Part shown: positions 24,841 through 35,619 of the stretch, one piece after another
Layout of the letters: each line of letters begins with the position of its first letter
Numbering within the stretch: position 1 is the first letter of the stretch
Assembly (NCBI RefSeq): GCF_018500155.2
Contig: NZ_JAHBAK020000009.1
Coordinates: forward strand, 1-57,138
Reading direction: 5' to 3'
Length of the DNA: 57,138 nucleotides
From: Polynucleobacter sp.
GTDB lineage: Bacteria; Pseudomonadota; Gammaproteobacteria; Burkholderiales; Burkholderiaceae
Position numbers and translations under genes: made by a program
The notes under the pieces: model-generated
The model's database searches: none
What the model was told of the DNA's origin: nothing
Seen by the model: only the letters and a program-made list of their open reading frames with translations

Positions 24841-25902
24841 ATGATCAAAATTGACGCCCTGCAAACGCATCTAAAGAAGCTGCAAGCCGATGGCACTTTA
24901 ATGCCCTTGTATGTTTTTTGCGGTGATGAACCATTACTCATGATGGAGGCAATGGATCAGTTGCGTGCTATTGCTAAGCAGCGGGGCTATACCGAGCGTG
25001 AAGTGTTATTGCAAGAGCGCGGTTTTGACTGGAGTGCGCTCTTAAACGCAGGTCAAACCATGTCACTTTTTGGGGATAAACGCTGGGTTGAGTTACGCAT
25101 ACCGACCGGTAAGCCTGGTCGAGATGGTGCCGAAGCATTAAAACAATTCTCCGCACAATTACAGTCTCTGGGAATCGGTCCTGAAGGCCCAGATACCATC
25201 ACTTGTATTGTGTTGCCAAGGTTGGATGGAAAAACCAAAACATCAGCTTGGTTTAGTTCTTTGGATGAAGCGGGAATGGCGGTGCAAATCGATTCTTTGG
25301 ATCGCGGGTCTTTACCAGCTTGGATTGCGCAGCGTTTAAAAAAACAGGGGCAAGAGGTTGAGTCAGGCCCGAGTGGCCAAAGATCATTGGAATTTGTTGC
25401 CGAACAAGTTGAAGGAAACTTAATTGCAGCCCATCAGGAAATTCTCAAATTAGGATTACTGTATCCAGTTGGCACGTTAACGGAAGAACAAATTCGTGCC
25501 TCAGTATTAAAAGTGGCGCGTTACAACGTCTTTGAATTGACCGAAGCAATTCTGGCTGGCGATTTAGCCAGGTTAAACCATATGTTAGATGGCCTGAAGG
25601 GCGAAGGTGAGCCATTAGTTTTGATTCTCTGGAGCGTTACAGAAGAGCTTAGGCTACTATCTAAGTTGAAGATGGCGGTTGAGGCCGGAGAGTCAGTGCA
25701 ACAGCTCATGCGAGCTAATCGGATTTGGGGTGCTAAAGAGCGTTTGTATCCTGCAGCCTTAAAGCGAATTGCTCCCTTGAAACTACGTAAAGCGATGCAA
25801 GTTGCCGCTGGCTTAGATCGACAGGTAAAGGGTCTTTCGGCGCCTGAGTTGCCATCAGATCCATGGGATGGTCTGCGCTTAGTGGGCAATCTATTACGTT
25901 AA
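24841..25902 (+). CDS. holA: DNA polymerase III delta subunit; start chosen at 24841
   Basis: MPLYVFCGDEPLLMMEAMDQLR, VEGNLIAAHQEILKLGLL, LILWSVTEELRLL. Confidence 0.94.
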   Translation: MIKIDALQTHLKKLQADGTLMPLYVFCGDEPLLMMEAMDQLRAIAKQRGYTEREVLLQERGFDWSALLNAGQTMSLFGDKRWVELRIPTGKPGRDGAEALKQFSAQLQSLGIGPEGPDTITCIVLPRLDGKTKTSAWFSSLDEAGMAVQIDSLDRGSLPAWIAQRLKKQGQEVESGPSGQRSLEFVAEQVEGNLIAAHQEILKLGLLYPVGTLTEEQIRASVLKVARYNVFELTEAILAGDLARLNHMLDGLKGEGEPLVLILWSVTEELRLLSKLKMAVEAGESVQQLMRANRIWGAKERLYPAALKRIAPLKLRKAMQVAAGLDRQVKGLSAPELPSDPWDGLRLVGNLLR

Positions 25903-25944
25903 TGATATTGAAGTGATAACCTAAAAATATTGAGAGTTAGCAAT

Positions 25945-27231
25945 ATGACCGAAGCAAGTGCTGCGATTCGTCAAATGATGCAAGATATTGGGAGGCGTGC
26001 CCGTGATGCATCTCGTGCTATGGCGCGTGCAAGTAGCGAACAAAAAAATCAAGCGCTATTACACATTGCCAAAATTGTGCGTGAAAAAGCAACTGAGATA
26101 GCAGCAGTCAATCAAATTGATGTAGAGCGTGCTAAGAGTAGCGACTCTGATGCTGCTTTTGTTGATCGTCTCACAATGACTCCTAAGACAATAGAGACGA
26201 TGGCATTGGGTCTTGAGCAAATTGTGTCTTTGGCTGATCCTATTGGAAAGATCACCCCACTGCAACGCCAGGCATCCGGAATTGAATTGGGGCAAATGCG
26301 TGTCCCATTGGGTGTGATTGGCATCATTTATGAGTCTCGTCCTAATGTCACGATCGATGCAGCAGCGCTATGCTTAAAGTCGGGTAATGCCGTCATATTG
26401 CGCGGTGGATCTGAGGCGATTGATTCCAACACCCTATTAGCAAGCATTATTCAGGAAGGGCTAGCGGCTGCCGGGCTGCCAAAAGATGCTGTGCAAGTGA
26501 TTACGACAACTGATCGAGCTGCTGTGGGTGAGATGATTACGATGACTCAGTATATTGATGTCATTGTTCCACGGGGTGGCAAGAGTCTCATCGCGCGCTT
26601 AATGTCTGAAGCACGTGTGCCAATGATTAAACACTTAGATGGAATTTGTCATACTTATATTGACGCTGATGCCGATATTGCGATGGCGATTAAAGTGTGT
26701 GATAACGCGAAGACTCAGCGTTATGCTCCCTGTAATGCGATGGAAACATTGCTAGTGAATCAAGAGATTGCTCCCAAGGTATTGCCAGAGTTATGTAAGA
26801 TTTATCAAGACAAAGGAGTTGAGCTGCGGGTGGATCCTCTCACGCGCAAAACCTTAGAAACACTTGGCTTTACTCATTTGGTTGATGCCACTGAAGAAGA
26901 TTGGCAAACAGAGTACTTAGCACCTATTTTGTCTATCAAAACCGTTGCTGGTCTTGATGAGGCAATGGATCATATTGAGCGTTATGGTAGTAAACATACT
27001 GATGCGATTATTACTAACAATAAGAACAATGCTGATCGTTTTTTACGTGAGGTCGATAGCTCGAGTGTGATGGTGAATGCAAGTACACGTTTTGCTGATG
27101 GCTTTGAGTATGGATTGGGCGCAGAAATTGGTATTTCTAATGACAAGTTGCATGCTCGAGGCCCAGTGGGTTTAGATGGCCTGACTTCTTTGAAATATGT
27201 GGTGATGGGCCACGGCGAGATACGTACTTAA
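25945..27231 (+). CDS. proA: Gamma-glutamyl phosphate reductase; ORF track starts at 25930
   Basis: [35 protein letters not shown]. Confidence 0.96.
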   Translation: MTEASAAIRQMMQDIGRRARDASRAMARASSEQKNQALLHIAKIVREKATEIAAVNQIDVERAKSSDSDAAFVDRLTMTPKTIETMALGLEQIVSLADPIGKITPLQRQASGIELGQMRVPLGVIGIIYESRPNVTIDAAALCLKSGNAVILRGGSEAIDSNTLLASIIQEGLAAAGLPKDAVQVITTTDRAAVGEMITMTQYIDVIVPRGGKSLIARLMSEARVPMIKHLDGICHTYIDADADIAMAIKVCDNAKTQRYAPCNAMETLLVNQEIAPKVLPELCKIYQDKGVELRVDPLTRKTLETLGFTHLVDATEEDWQTEYLAPILSIKTVAGLDEAMDHIERYGSKHTDAIITNNKNNADRFLREVDSSSVMVNASTRFADGFEYGLGAEIGISNDKLHARGPVGLDGLTSLKYVVMGHGEIRT

Positions 27232-27255
27232 GTTACCCATCACACTCAATACATC

Positions 27256-27681
27256 ATGACAAATCCTTATTTATGGGTCAAAACCCTTCATATCGTTTTC
27301 ATTACCTCTTGGTTTGCTGGTCTGTTTTATCTGCCTCGTATTTTTGTCAATTTAGCGGATGAGAAAAATCCAGAAGCGTATGCACGTTTGCTGGGTATGT
27401 CCAATAGGCTCTTTCGATTTATGACCATTCTGGCCGTACCAGCAGTGATCCTGGGGCTCACACTTTGGTTAGTTTTTGGCGTCGGTGCTGGTGAGCTTTG
27501 GATGCATGTCAAATTATTTTTTGTGCTTTTGGTGATTGGTTACCATCATGCGTGCTGGAGTTTATTGAAAAAGTTTCGCGCTAGAGCCAATCTGAAATCC
27601 GGTGTTTGGTATCGCTGGTTTAATGAGGTTCCCGTAATGTTGTTATTGGTGATTGTCAGCTTAGTGATATTTAAGCCCTAG
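27256..27681 (+). CDS. hemJ: HemJ/CopD-like membrane protein (putative protoporphyrinogen oxidase)
   Basis: LWVKTLHIVFITSWFAGLFYLPRIFV and four hydrophobic segments, UPF0093/HemJ type. Confidence 0.75.
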   Translation: MTNPYLWVKTLHIVFITSWFAGLFYLPRIFVNLADEKNPEAYARLLGMSNRLFRFMTILAVPAVILGLTLWLVFGVGAGELWMHVKLFFVLLVIGYHHACWSLLKKFRARANLKSGVWYRWFNEVPVMLLLVIVSLVIFKP

Positions 27682-27722
27682 ATGTTTTTTCTAGAGCTGC
27701 CGCGTAGCTCTTCTTAGAGATT

Positions 27723-29189
27723 GTGAATTCCATGAGATTTTTTGTTGTTTGTCCTGGTGGTTTAGAGCTTCCATTGGCGCAGGAGCTTGCAGAGATTGCT
27801 CAACTACCCGAATCACAACAATTGGGTAAATGGGTTATTGAGCCAACCCCAACGAGCCCTACTGGGGGTATTGGCCTTGCAGGTCCAATATCCGTTGCTA
27901 TGGCGCTCAATTTGCATTCTCGTATCGCCAGCCGTGTTTTACTGCAAATGGCGCAAGCGCCTTATAGGCAAGAAGAGGACCTCTATAAATTAGCAAGCGG
28001 CCTTGCTTGGGAGGATTGGTTTACGAGTAAACAGACATTGCGCGTGGATGTGACTGCGCATCGCTCACCACTGAAGAGTTTGAATTTTGCAACCCTCAAA
28101 ATTAAAGATGCGATTGTTGATCGTTTGAGAGATGTCACAGGAGACCGCCCCAGTATTGATACAGCCTTTCCTGATGTGCGAGTGCAGGCTCATTTAAGCG
28201 CTACCCATGTGACGATTTATATTGACACCTCTGGCGAGGCGCTCTTTAAGCGCGGTTGGCGGGATGAAAAAGGTGATGCGCCGCTCAAGGAAAATTTAGC
28301 GGCTGGCATTTTGTCTCTGACGGGCTGGAAGCCAGGGCAAACATTATTCGATCCGATGTGTGGCAGCGGAACTTTTTTAATAGAAGCAGCACAAACTGCG
28401 TTATGCATACCTCCTGGGGCAATTCGAGCGGGCATGTATGGGAACGATGCTAAGCCAAGTAGACTGGCTTATCGTCCATTGGTTACTTCGGCGCATGGCT
28501 TTGGTTTTCAACGATTAAAGCCGTTTCAGGAATCTGCTGAGCAGGAGAGTTGGGCTCATTTAAAAGAAGCAGCACTCACTCGCATATTAGAAAAGCGCAA
28601 GCAATTTTCTTCCGTGGATTCTCTAAAAATTTATGGTGGAGACATTAACGAGCGATTAGTAGCGATGTATCAAGGCAACTGGCAAAGAGCGCAATTGCCT
28701 GATCAACCTATGGTTCGGCAAATTGATGCGATGGCTAGCAAACCTCCAAGTGGTGTTATTCACGGCACGATGTTGCTAAATCCCCCCTATGGGGAGCGTC
28801 TTGTCATTAAAGGTGGTCGTGGTCAAGATCGTAGTTTGCGTGATAAAAATGATGAGTTCAGTGATGTTGAAAATCGCTATGAGCTGAATCTAGAAACAGG
28901 CCGCCAAAGCGCTAAGCGCACAAGTCGTGAATCGTTAAAAAAACTCCAAGCCCAAGAAGAGCAAGATCCAAAATTTGTGGAATTTTTGCGCCAGTTTGGA
29001 CAGCATTTAAAAGATACATTTGGCGGATGGAACGTGTTTGTTTTGACTGCCGATATGGCGCTTCCTGGCCAACTTCGCATTAAAGAGTCTAAGAGAACGC
29101 CGTTATTTAATGGACCGTTGGAATGTCGATTATTTAAATTTGAAATGCATGAAAAGCGCTTAAATAACGAAAGTTCCACAAACGGATAA
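27723..29189 (+). CDS. THUMP-domain class I SAM-dependent rRNA methyltransferase (RlmL/YpsC-like)
   Basis: LFKRGWRDEKGDAPLKENLAAGIL, FDPMCGSGTFLIEAA, LLNPPYGERL. Confidence 0.92.
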   Translation: MNSMRFFVVCPGGLELPLAQELAEIAQLPESQQLGKWVIEPTPTSPTGGIGLAGPISVAMALNLHSRIASRVLLQMAQAPYRQEEDLYKLASGLAWEDWFTSKQTLRVDVTAHRSPLKSLNFATLKIKDAIVDRLRDVTGDRPSIDTAFPDVRVQAHLSATHVTIYIDTSGEALFKRGWRDEKGDAPLKENLAAGILSLTGWKPGQTLFDPMCGSGTFLIEAAQTALCIPPGAIRAGMYGNDAKPSRLAYRPLVTSAHGFGFQRLKPFQESAEQESWAHLKEAALTRILEKRKQFSSVDSLKIYGGDINERLVAMYQGNWQRAQLPDQPMVRQIDAMASKPPSGVIHGTMLLNPPYGERLVIKGGRGQDRSLRDKNDEFSDVENRYELNLETGRQSAKRTSRESLKKLQAQEEQDPKFVEFLRQFGQHLKDTFGGWNVFVLTADMALPGQLRIKESKRTPLFNGPLECRLFKFEMHEKRLNNESSTNG

Positions 29190-29249
29190 GCCCTTTAAAA
29201 TAAATAAAGAATGTAGAAAATCTACTGGAAATGACTGGAGAGTTGAGCA

Positions 29250-29420
29250 ATGGAATTTAAAACATATATGTGTCTGATTTGTGGGTGGGTGTATGACGAA
29301 GCCGCTGGCCTGCCGGATGAAGGCATTCCTCCAGGCACCTTATGGAAGGATGTGCCCATGAACTGGACCTGTCCGGAGTGCGGCGCGCGCAAAGAAGATT
29401 TTGAAATGATGGCTTTATAA
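29250..29420 (+). CDS. Rubredoxin (56 aa)
   Basis: MEFKTYMCLICGWVYDEAAGLPDEGIPPGTLWKDVPMNWTCPECGARKEDFEMMAL*, two CxxC pairs; too short for the supplied ORF track. Confidence 0.95.
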   Translation: MEFKTYMCLICGWVYDEAAGLPDEGIPPGTLWKDVPMNWTCPECGARKEDFEMMAL

Positions 29421-29441
29421 ACTACGTTAGCTGAGGAAACA

Positions 29442-30740
29442 GTGAGTCAAAACGACGTCTTATTTGAGCGTGCACAAAAGACCATCCCTGGTGGAGTGAA
29501 TTCTCCGGTCCGCGCATTTCGTCAGGTGGGAGGAACACCACGTTTCGTCACTAAAGCACAAGGCCCTTACTTTTGGGATGCTGAGAATAGGCGTTATATC
29601 GATTTGATTATGTCTTGGGGTCCCATGATTGTGGGGCACGCAAATCCAGAGGTAGTTGAGGCAGTCAAAAAAGCAGCAGAAACGAGTTTTAGTTATGGCG
29701 CACCTACTGAAGGCGAAATTGAATTAGCAGAGCGCATTTGCGCGCTAGTTCCTAGTGTTGAACAAGTTCGCTTAGTCTCTAGTGGCACAGAAGCCACGAT
29801 GAGCGCTCTTCGTTTGGCGCGTGGATATACAGGTCGCGATGTCATTATTAAGTTTGAAGGTTGTTATCACGGCCATGCCGACAGCCTATTAGTGAAGGCG
29901 GGTTCTGGCTTATTAACGTTTGCAGACTCCACCCAAAATGCGCCATCCTCAGGAGGAGTGCCGCAAGATCTAGTGAAGCATACCTTAGTGCTGCCGTATA
30001 ACGATGTAGAAGCAATTGAGGCGGTGTTTAAAAAGCAAGGTGATCAAATTGCTGCAGTCATTCTTGAGCCTATTGCTGGCAACATGAATTTGATTCAGCC
30101 CTCCAAAGCGTTTTTGAATGCGATTCGTTCGCTCACGAATCAATATGGCAGTGTTCTGATATATGACGAAGTCATGACGGGCTTTAGGGTCGCTCTTGGT
30201 GGCGCCCAATCTCTTCAGGGCATTCAACCCGACCTTACTTGCTTAGGCAAGGTAATGGGCGGCGGTATGCCCATCGCTGCCTTTGGTGGCAAGCGAGAAA
30301 TCATGTCTAGGTTAGCGCCTTTAGGAAATGTCTATCAAGCAGGAACTCTCTCCGGTAATCCTGTGGCAGTTGCCGCTGGCTTAAAAACATTGGAGATTAT
30401 TTCTCGGGCAGGATTCTTTGAAAATCTGACATCGCAAACACAAAAGTTAATGGCAGGTATGAAGCAAATGGCGGATAAAGCCAATATTCCTTTTGCAGTA
30501 GATAGTGTTGGCGGAATGTTTGGGTTTTATTTTTCTAAAGAAGTCCCAAGCTCATATGAAGCGGTTACAAAAACCAATATCGAAGCATTCAAGCAATTTT
30601 TTCATCTGATGTTAGATGAAGGGGTGTATTTAGCTCCATCTGCATATGAGGCTGGCTTTACCTCGATGACTCATGATGATGCAGTGATTAGTGCCATCAT
30701 TGCTGCTGCTGATAAAGCTTTTCAAAAGCTAGGTGCTTAG
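29442..30740 (+). CDS. hemL: Glutamate-1-semialdehyde 2,1-aminomutase (GTG start)
   Basis: [53 protein letters not shown]. Confidence 0.96.
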   Translation: MSQNDVLFERAQKTIPGGVNSPVRAFRQVGGTPRFVTKAQGPYFWDAENRRYIDLIMSWGPMIVGHANPEVVEAVKKAAETSFSYGAPTEGEIELAERICALVPSVEQVRLVSSGTEATMSALRLARGYTGRDVIIKFEGCYHGHADSLLVKAGSGLLTFADSTQNAPSSGGVPQDLVKHTLVLPYNDVEAIEAVFKKQGDQIAAVILEPIAGNMNLIQPSKAFLNAIRSLTNQYGSVLIYDEVMTGFRVALGGAQSLQGIQPDLTCLGKVMGGGMPIAAFGGKREIMSRLAPLGNVYQAGTLSGNPVAVAAGLKTLEIISRAGFFENLTSQTQKLMAGMKQMADKANIPFAVDSVGGMFGFYFSKEVPSSYEAVTKTNIEAFKQFFHLMLDEGVYLAPSAYEAGFTSMTHDDAVISAIIAAADKAFQKLGA

Positions 30741-30757
30741 TTAATTTATACAGACGT

Positions 30758-31597
30758 TTACATGCGTAATGGATGGTCATATCCATCCACCTGAATAATC
30801 TGTGCGCTTTTCTTATCTTTGTGAGTTTCCGAAATCTCAATGGCAGTGAGTTTTCCACCCCAGACGCATCCTGTATCAAGACCAACTACGTTCGCTTTAC
30901 GCATTAAACCGAGCGTAGACCAATGCCCAAAATAAATCACATGCTCTCGCGTTTTTCTATTTGGCGCCTTGAACCACGGAATAAAACCTTTCGGGCCTTT
31001 TTCTAAACCTTCTTTGCTCTCAAATTCCATTTGACCGTTAGGTTTGCAAAACCGCATTCTGGTGAGCGCATTTGTAATTACCCGCAGGCGCTCATACCCT
31101 TTGAGTGAGTTGCGCCATAGGTTCGGGGTATTGCCATACATATTGCCTAAAAAGGTTTTATAGGATTTGCTGCGTAGCACTTTCTCAACTTCTTGGGCGC
31201 ACTCGATAGTTTGTTGTAAATCCCATTGAGGCAGAACTCCAGCGTGAACCGCGAGTAATTTGCCATTACTTAAAGCTAAGGGGCGATTGCGTACCCAATC
31301 AATTAACTCATCGCGGTCTTTTGCTTTGAGTATGGCATCTACAGTATCCAAGCCTTTAGTCTGCCGAATGCCAGCATCGATCGCCAGTAGATGGAGATCA
31401 TGATTGCCCAAAATGCATTCAGCCCGACCAGATTCTTGAAGCGATTTTAGGTAGCGTAAAGCGCCAAGTGAATCAGGGCCACGATTGACGAGATCACCCA
31501 AAAAAATCATTTTGGATTCTTTAGGGAGTTTTTTAACAAGGGCTTTTAGCGAAGGCGCACATCCTTGAACGTCACCTACCGCATAAATTTTGCTCAT
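30758..31597 (-). CDS. apaH: Bis(5'-nucleosyl)-tetraphosphatase, symmetrical
   Basis: YAVGDVQGCAPSLKALV, FLGDLVNRGPDSL, LGNHDLHLLA. Confidence 0.95.
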   Translation of the reverse strand: MSKIYAVGDVQGCAPSLKALVKKLPKESKMIFLGDLVNRGPDSLGALRYLKSLQESGRAECILGNHDLHLLAIDAGIRQTKGLDTVDAILKAKDRDELIDWVRNRPLALSNGKLLAVHAGVLPQWDLQQTIECAQEVEKVLRSKSYKTFLGNMYGNTPNLWRNSLKGYERLRVITNALTRMRFCKPNGQMEFESKEGLEKGPKGFIPWFKAPNRKTREHVIYFGHWSTLGLMRKANVVGLDTGCVWGGKLTAIEISETHKDKKSAQIIQVDGYDHPLRM

Positions 31598-31635
31598 GCC
31601 CCATTTTAGAACGGGGCATGAAGATTTGAGTGAGA

Positions 31636-33117
31636 CTAATCTACTTTTTTCACCACGCTGTAGCGCACCAAGGTTTTCTTGCGCGCTTCATCATGGTCAA
31701 CAATAGGTAATGGATAGTCCTTACCTAGCTGAATCCCAGCGACCTCGAGCTCAATCTGACCGGCTTTCCAGGGTGCATGAATGGATTTTTTGGAGAGTTT
31801 TTCCAATTGGGGCAAGTAGCGGCGAATAAATTTTCCCTCAGGGTCAAATTTTTCTGATTGAGTAGTGGGATTAAAGATCCGAAAGTAAGGTTGCGCATCA
31901 CATCCAGAAGAGGATGCCCACTGCCAGCCTCCATTGTTTGATGAGAGCTCAAAATCATTGAGGTGCTGCGCAAAATAGGCTTCGCCCCAGCGCCAATCTA
32001 TTCCTAAATCCTTTGTCAAAAAACTAGCCACTACCATGCGCAAGCGATTATGCATATAGCCGGTTTGATTGAGCTGACGCATTGCGGCATCAACTAAGGG
32101 GAAACCCGTTTTACCTTCGCACCAAGCGGTGAACAACTTCTTGGCAGTATTGCCACTTTCCCAAACAATATTGTCATAGTCTGGTTTGAAAGATTTGCCT
32201 TCTGCTAAGCGTGGGTGGTTGGCCAAAATCATGAAATAGAAATCGCGCCATATGAGTTCACTTAACCAAATCGTTGCACCCATGCTGCCAGCTAGCATGC
32301 GACGATGTGCCTCACGTACAAGTCCGCGAATCGATAGCATGCCAAAGCGTAGATGGGTGGAGAGGTAACTCACACCTTTGACAGCTGGAAAATCTCTGCC
32401 AACTTGGTATTGATCAATACGATGAAGAAAGTCTTCCAAAAAAGCCTGGCCTCCTTGAGATCCAGGGGGTAGGTAGCTCTCGATCCCCGTTGGGCAAAAG
32501 CCCATAGACTCCAGAGTGGGCAAAGGAAAATCGAATTTTTTTGGAACAGAAGCAATTTGTCCTGGTTTGGGGGTGCAGTCAAAAGCAGCGAGATCTTTTG
32601 CTTGTAGGTTTTTGAGCCAACTATTTTTATAGGGCGTGAAAACTGAAAACACGGTATTCGAGTTGGTCAGTATCTCTTTTCTTTCAAAGATGACTTGATC
32701 CTTGTAGTCTTTAAATGCGATGCCTAATTGATCCAAACTTTTTTCAACTTGCGCATCACGTGCAATGGCTGATGGCTCGTAATCATGATTCGTAAAAACT
32801 GTGTTAACGCCAAGATCTTTAGCAATTTGTGGAATGAGTTCTGTAGGCTTACCAAAACGCACTATCAAACCGCCACCTAGGGCGCGAAGTTCTGCATCGA
32901 TTTGTTGTAGACCTTGCCAAATAAAATCTACCCGGCGATCGTGAGTCAATAGTCTTTTGCCTTGATCATCCTTATCCTCTTTAAGCAACGGATTGAGGAT
33001 GTTTGTATCAAAAATAAATGCTAGCCAAACTTGGGCGCTCTCTTGAAGGGCGTGGTGAAGCGCAGCATTGTCATAAAGACGAAGATCACGGCGGAGCCAA
33101 ACGAGTGCTTTTTGCAT
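31636..33117 (-). CDS. phrB: Deoxyribodipyrimidine photolyase
   Basis: ALVWLRRDLRLYDNAAL, WRDFYF, CEGKTGFPLVDAAMRQLNQTGYMHNRLRMVVASFLTKDL. Confidence 0.95.
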   Translation of the reverse strand: MQKALVWLRRDLRLYDNAALHHALQESAQVWLAFIFDTNILNPLLKEDKDDQGKRLLTHDRRVDFIWQGLQQIDAELRALGGGLIVRFGKPTELIPQIAKDLGVNTVFTNHDYEPSAIARDAQVEKSLDQLGIAFKDYKDQVIFERKEILTNSNTVFSVFTPYKNSWLKNLQAKDLAAFDCTPKPGQIASVPKKFDFPLPTLESMGFCPTGIESYLPPGSQGGQAFLEDFLHRIDQYQVGRDFPAVKGVSYLSTHLRFGMLSIRGLVREAHRRMLAGSMGATIWLSELIWRDFYFMILANHPRLAEGKSFKPDYDNIVWESGNTAKKLFTAWCEGKTGFPLVDAAMRQLNQTGYMHNRLRMVVASFLTKDLGIDWRWGEAYFAQHLNDFELSSNNGGWQWASSSGCDAQPYFRIFNPTTQSEKFDPEGKFIRRYLPQLEKLSKKSIHAPWKAGQIELEVAGIQLGKDYPLPIVDHDEARKKTLVRYSVVKKVD

Positions 33118-33189
33118 AACCCCTATATTAGGGCTAAATACAATAATTTGTTGAAGAGGAATGAAGTAAAAGGATTAAGATTCTGAGTC

Positions 33190-34002
33190 ATGCTTGATAC
33201 GATTTTCTTTATTCTTTCGAAAGTAGTGCAGTTTTGTATCGAACCCCTCAATTGGGCACTATTGTTCGTTGTTCTCAGCCTTTACTTTTTGTTGCTAAGA
33301 AAGTTGGCGTTAGTAAAACGCTTTTTGGTTTTGGCTTTATTGGATTTGTTGATTATTGGATGGATTCCAACGGCAGAGGCGTTGCTAAGAGCGCTAGAAG
33401 ATTCAGTGGCTAAATCTGAATTGGCGAAGCTTTCTCAGGAGAATATTGGCGGCATCGTAGTGCTAGGTGGCGCAATTGAAAGTGGCCAAATTGGACTTGA
33501 TCGCGATGAGGTCGCGATTGGAGCAGCTGCAGAGCGTGTTACCAAAGCGCTAGAACTAGTTCATCGTTATCCAGATTTGCCATTGGTATATAGCGGATTT
33601 TCTGGGGCCGTGAATCCAAAGGGCATTTCAGAGGCAGACAGTTTTAAACGCTTGATTGATGAGCAGGGGATTGATTCTCAGAAGGTGCATTTCGAGAATC
33701 AATCGCGCAATACCTATGAGAATGCGCTGTATGTCAAACCCATCATCGACACTGTTGGAATGAAGAATGCAGATGGCCAGTTAAAACCATGGATCTTGGT
33801 GACCTCTGCCAGTCATATGTATCGATCCATCAAAATATTCCAAAAGCAAGGCATTCTTGTATTGCCATTGCCAGTCGATTATCAAACTGCCCACACTCTG
33901 CAGTGGACCTCTTTTGACCTCGTTTATGGTGCGCAAAACTGGAATCGCTTGCTCCATGAACTCATTGGCCTAGTTGCGTACAAGATTACGGGAAAAATCT
34001 AG
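33190..34002 (+). CDS. YdcF/ElyC (DUF218) family membrane protein
   Basis: IVVLGGAIESG, LPLVYSGFSG, ENQSRNTYENALYVKPI, LVTSASHMYRSIKIFQKQG. Confidence 0.88.
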   Translation: MLDTIFFILSKVVQFCIEPLNWALLFVVLSLYFLLLRKLALVKRFLVLALLDLLIIGWIPTAEALLRALEDSVAKSELAKLSQENIGGIVVLGGAIESGQIGLDRDEVAIGAAAERVTKALELVHRYPDLPLVYSGFSGAVNPKGISEADSFKRLIDEQGIDSQKVHFENQSRNTYENALYVKPIIDTVGMKNADGQLKPWILVTSASHMYRSIKIFQKQGILVLPLPVDYQTAHTLQWTSFDLVYGAQNWNRLLHELIGLVAYKITGKI

Positions 34003-34024
34003 AGATTCGGTAAAATAGGGTCTT

Positions 34025-34657
34025 ATGAATACGGCCAATAAAGCCCCTCAAAATCCTGACAACGGATCTTTGATCTCCTATTCAGCCGACCATTTAGCTA
34101 ATCAATTTTTAATTGCTATGCCAGGCATGGTAGATGCCAATTTTGCTGGCTCTGTGGTTTATCTCTTTGAGCATAATGAGCGTGGTGCAATGGGTTTAGT
34201 GGTAAACAAACCTACCCAAGTAGATTTAGGTGATCTGTTTGACAAGATTGATCTCAAGCTAGAAATTGCGCCCTTATTGGAGCAGCCTGTTTATTTTGGT
34301 GGGCCCGTGCAAATTGAGCGCGGTTTCGTCTTGCACGAATCCAATCCTCATCTCTCTTATAGCTCCTCCCTGATCATTCCAGGTGGTTTGACAATGACCA
34401 CTTCAAAAGATGTGCTCGAAGCGGTGGCGATTGGTAACGGGCCAAGAAAATTTTTAATGACCTTGGGTTACGCTGGCTGGGGAGCTGGTCAGCTAGAAGA
34501 AGAAATTACTCTCAATGGTTGGATGAATGTGCCATTGTCTCGCGAGCAAATGATGGAGATTATTTTTAATACTCCAGCTGCAAAGCGTTATGAAAAAACA
34601 ATGGGCCATCTGGGTTTTGATTTGTCTCATCTCTCAGGAGAGGCGGGGCATGCCTAA
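34025..34657 (+). CDS. YqgE/AlgH family protein
   Basis: NQFLIAMPGMVDANFAGSVVYLFEHNERGAMGLVVNKP. Confidence 0.93.
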   Translation: MNTANKAPQNPDNGSLISYSADHLANQFLIAMPGMVDANFAGSVVYLFEHNERGAMGLVVNKPTQVDLGDLFDKIDLKLEIAPLLEQPVYFGGPVQIERGFVLHESNPHLSYSSSLIIPGGLTMTTSKDVLEAVAIGNGPRKFLMTLGYAGWGAGQLEEEITLNGWMNVPLSREQMMEIIFNTPAAKRYEKTMGHLGFDLSHLSGEAGHA

Positions 34658-35090
34658 GTCGAACGCTATTACAGGAGTTGCTCAGACGGTAATGGCATTT
34701 GATTATGGAACACGAAGAGTTGGTGTAGCTGTAGGTAATTCGGTGACTCGCATAGGACAAGCGCTTAAAACCATCGTAGCCCCTAATGCTGATGGCTTGT
34801 TTCAGGAGATTGGTTCCTTAGTAAACGAATGGCAGCCAGATTTATTGGTTGTGGGCAGGCCATTGCATCCCGATGGCGCAACCCACGAAATGACCGAGAG
34901 AGCAACCCGATTTGGCAATCAGCTGAAAGGCAGGCTGAATTTGCCAGTGATTTGGGTAGACGAGCGTTATAGCTCGGCTATTTTGGAGAGTAATGCCCAG
35001 ATGCAGGACAATCTAGATGCCCATTCTGCTGCGGTGATTTTGGAGCAATATTTTGCAGAGGCGTCGGTGTCAAAGGTTGACCAAGATTAA
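34650..35090 (+). CDS. ruvX: Holliday junction resolvase-like protein RuvX/YqgF; start chosen at 34650
   Basis: MAFDYGTRRVGVAVG, LLVVGRPLHPDG, VDERYSS; overlaps yqgE end. Confidence 0.93.
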   Translation: MPKSNAITGVAQTVMAFDYGTRRVGVAVGNSVTRIGQALKTIVAPNADGLFQEIGSLVNEWQPDLLVVGRPLHPDGATHEMTERATRFGNQLKGRLNLPVIWVDERYSSAILESNAQMQDNLDAHSAAVILEQYFAEASVSKVDQD

Positions 35091-35115
35091 ATGAATGAAA
35101 TGCAGGAAATAGTCA

Positions 35116-35619
35116 ATGAATGCTGAATTGTTGTACGAGAAAATGCTCGATGCGATGCGCAAGCGTGCGCAGCAATCCCCTTTTGAGATTGCTGGCTTGG
35201 CAATTGGCGGAGCTTGGATAGCTGAGCGCTTAGCGAGCGACTTGGGATTATCACGTTATGGCGTGATTAATGTCGCTTTTCATCGTGATGATTATGCTGA
35301 AAAAGGTATGACTGCACTTCGCACTGCAAGCACCATGACAACCGATTTGCCATTTGATGTCAATGGTACAAATGTCATCTTGATTGATGACGTGCTGTTT
35401 ACTGGAAGAACAGTGCGCGCTGCTTTAAATGAATTATTCGATTTTGGTCGTCCCGCTAAAGTCGAACTGATGGTGCTAGCAGATCGTGGTCATCGTGAAC
35501 TACCGGTGAGCGCGAATTTTGTAGGCGAAACGGTTCAAGTGGCTGATGAGCAAATCTTGGTCTTACAAAAAGACGGCGCAGGTAAATTGAGCTTCGTACT
35601 TGAGGAGCGCACCGAATGA
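35116..35619 (+). CDS. pyrR: PyrR: bifunctional pyr regulatory protein / uracil phosphoribosyltransferase
   Basis: [44 protein letters not shown]. Confidence 0.95.
   Translation: MNAELLYEKMLDAMRKRAQQSPFEIAGLAIGGAWIAERLASDLGLSRYGVINVAFHRDDYAEKGMTALRTASTMTTDLPFDVNGTNVILIDDVLFTGRTVRAALNELFDFGRPAKVELMVLADRGHRELPVSANFVGETVQVADEQILVLQKDGAGKLSFVLEERTE

Noticed and set aside
27693-27711. agagct-gccgcgt-agctct hairpin after the hemJ-like gene
   Set aside because: 6-bp stem followed only by a short T-rich stretch; too weak to call a terminator
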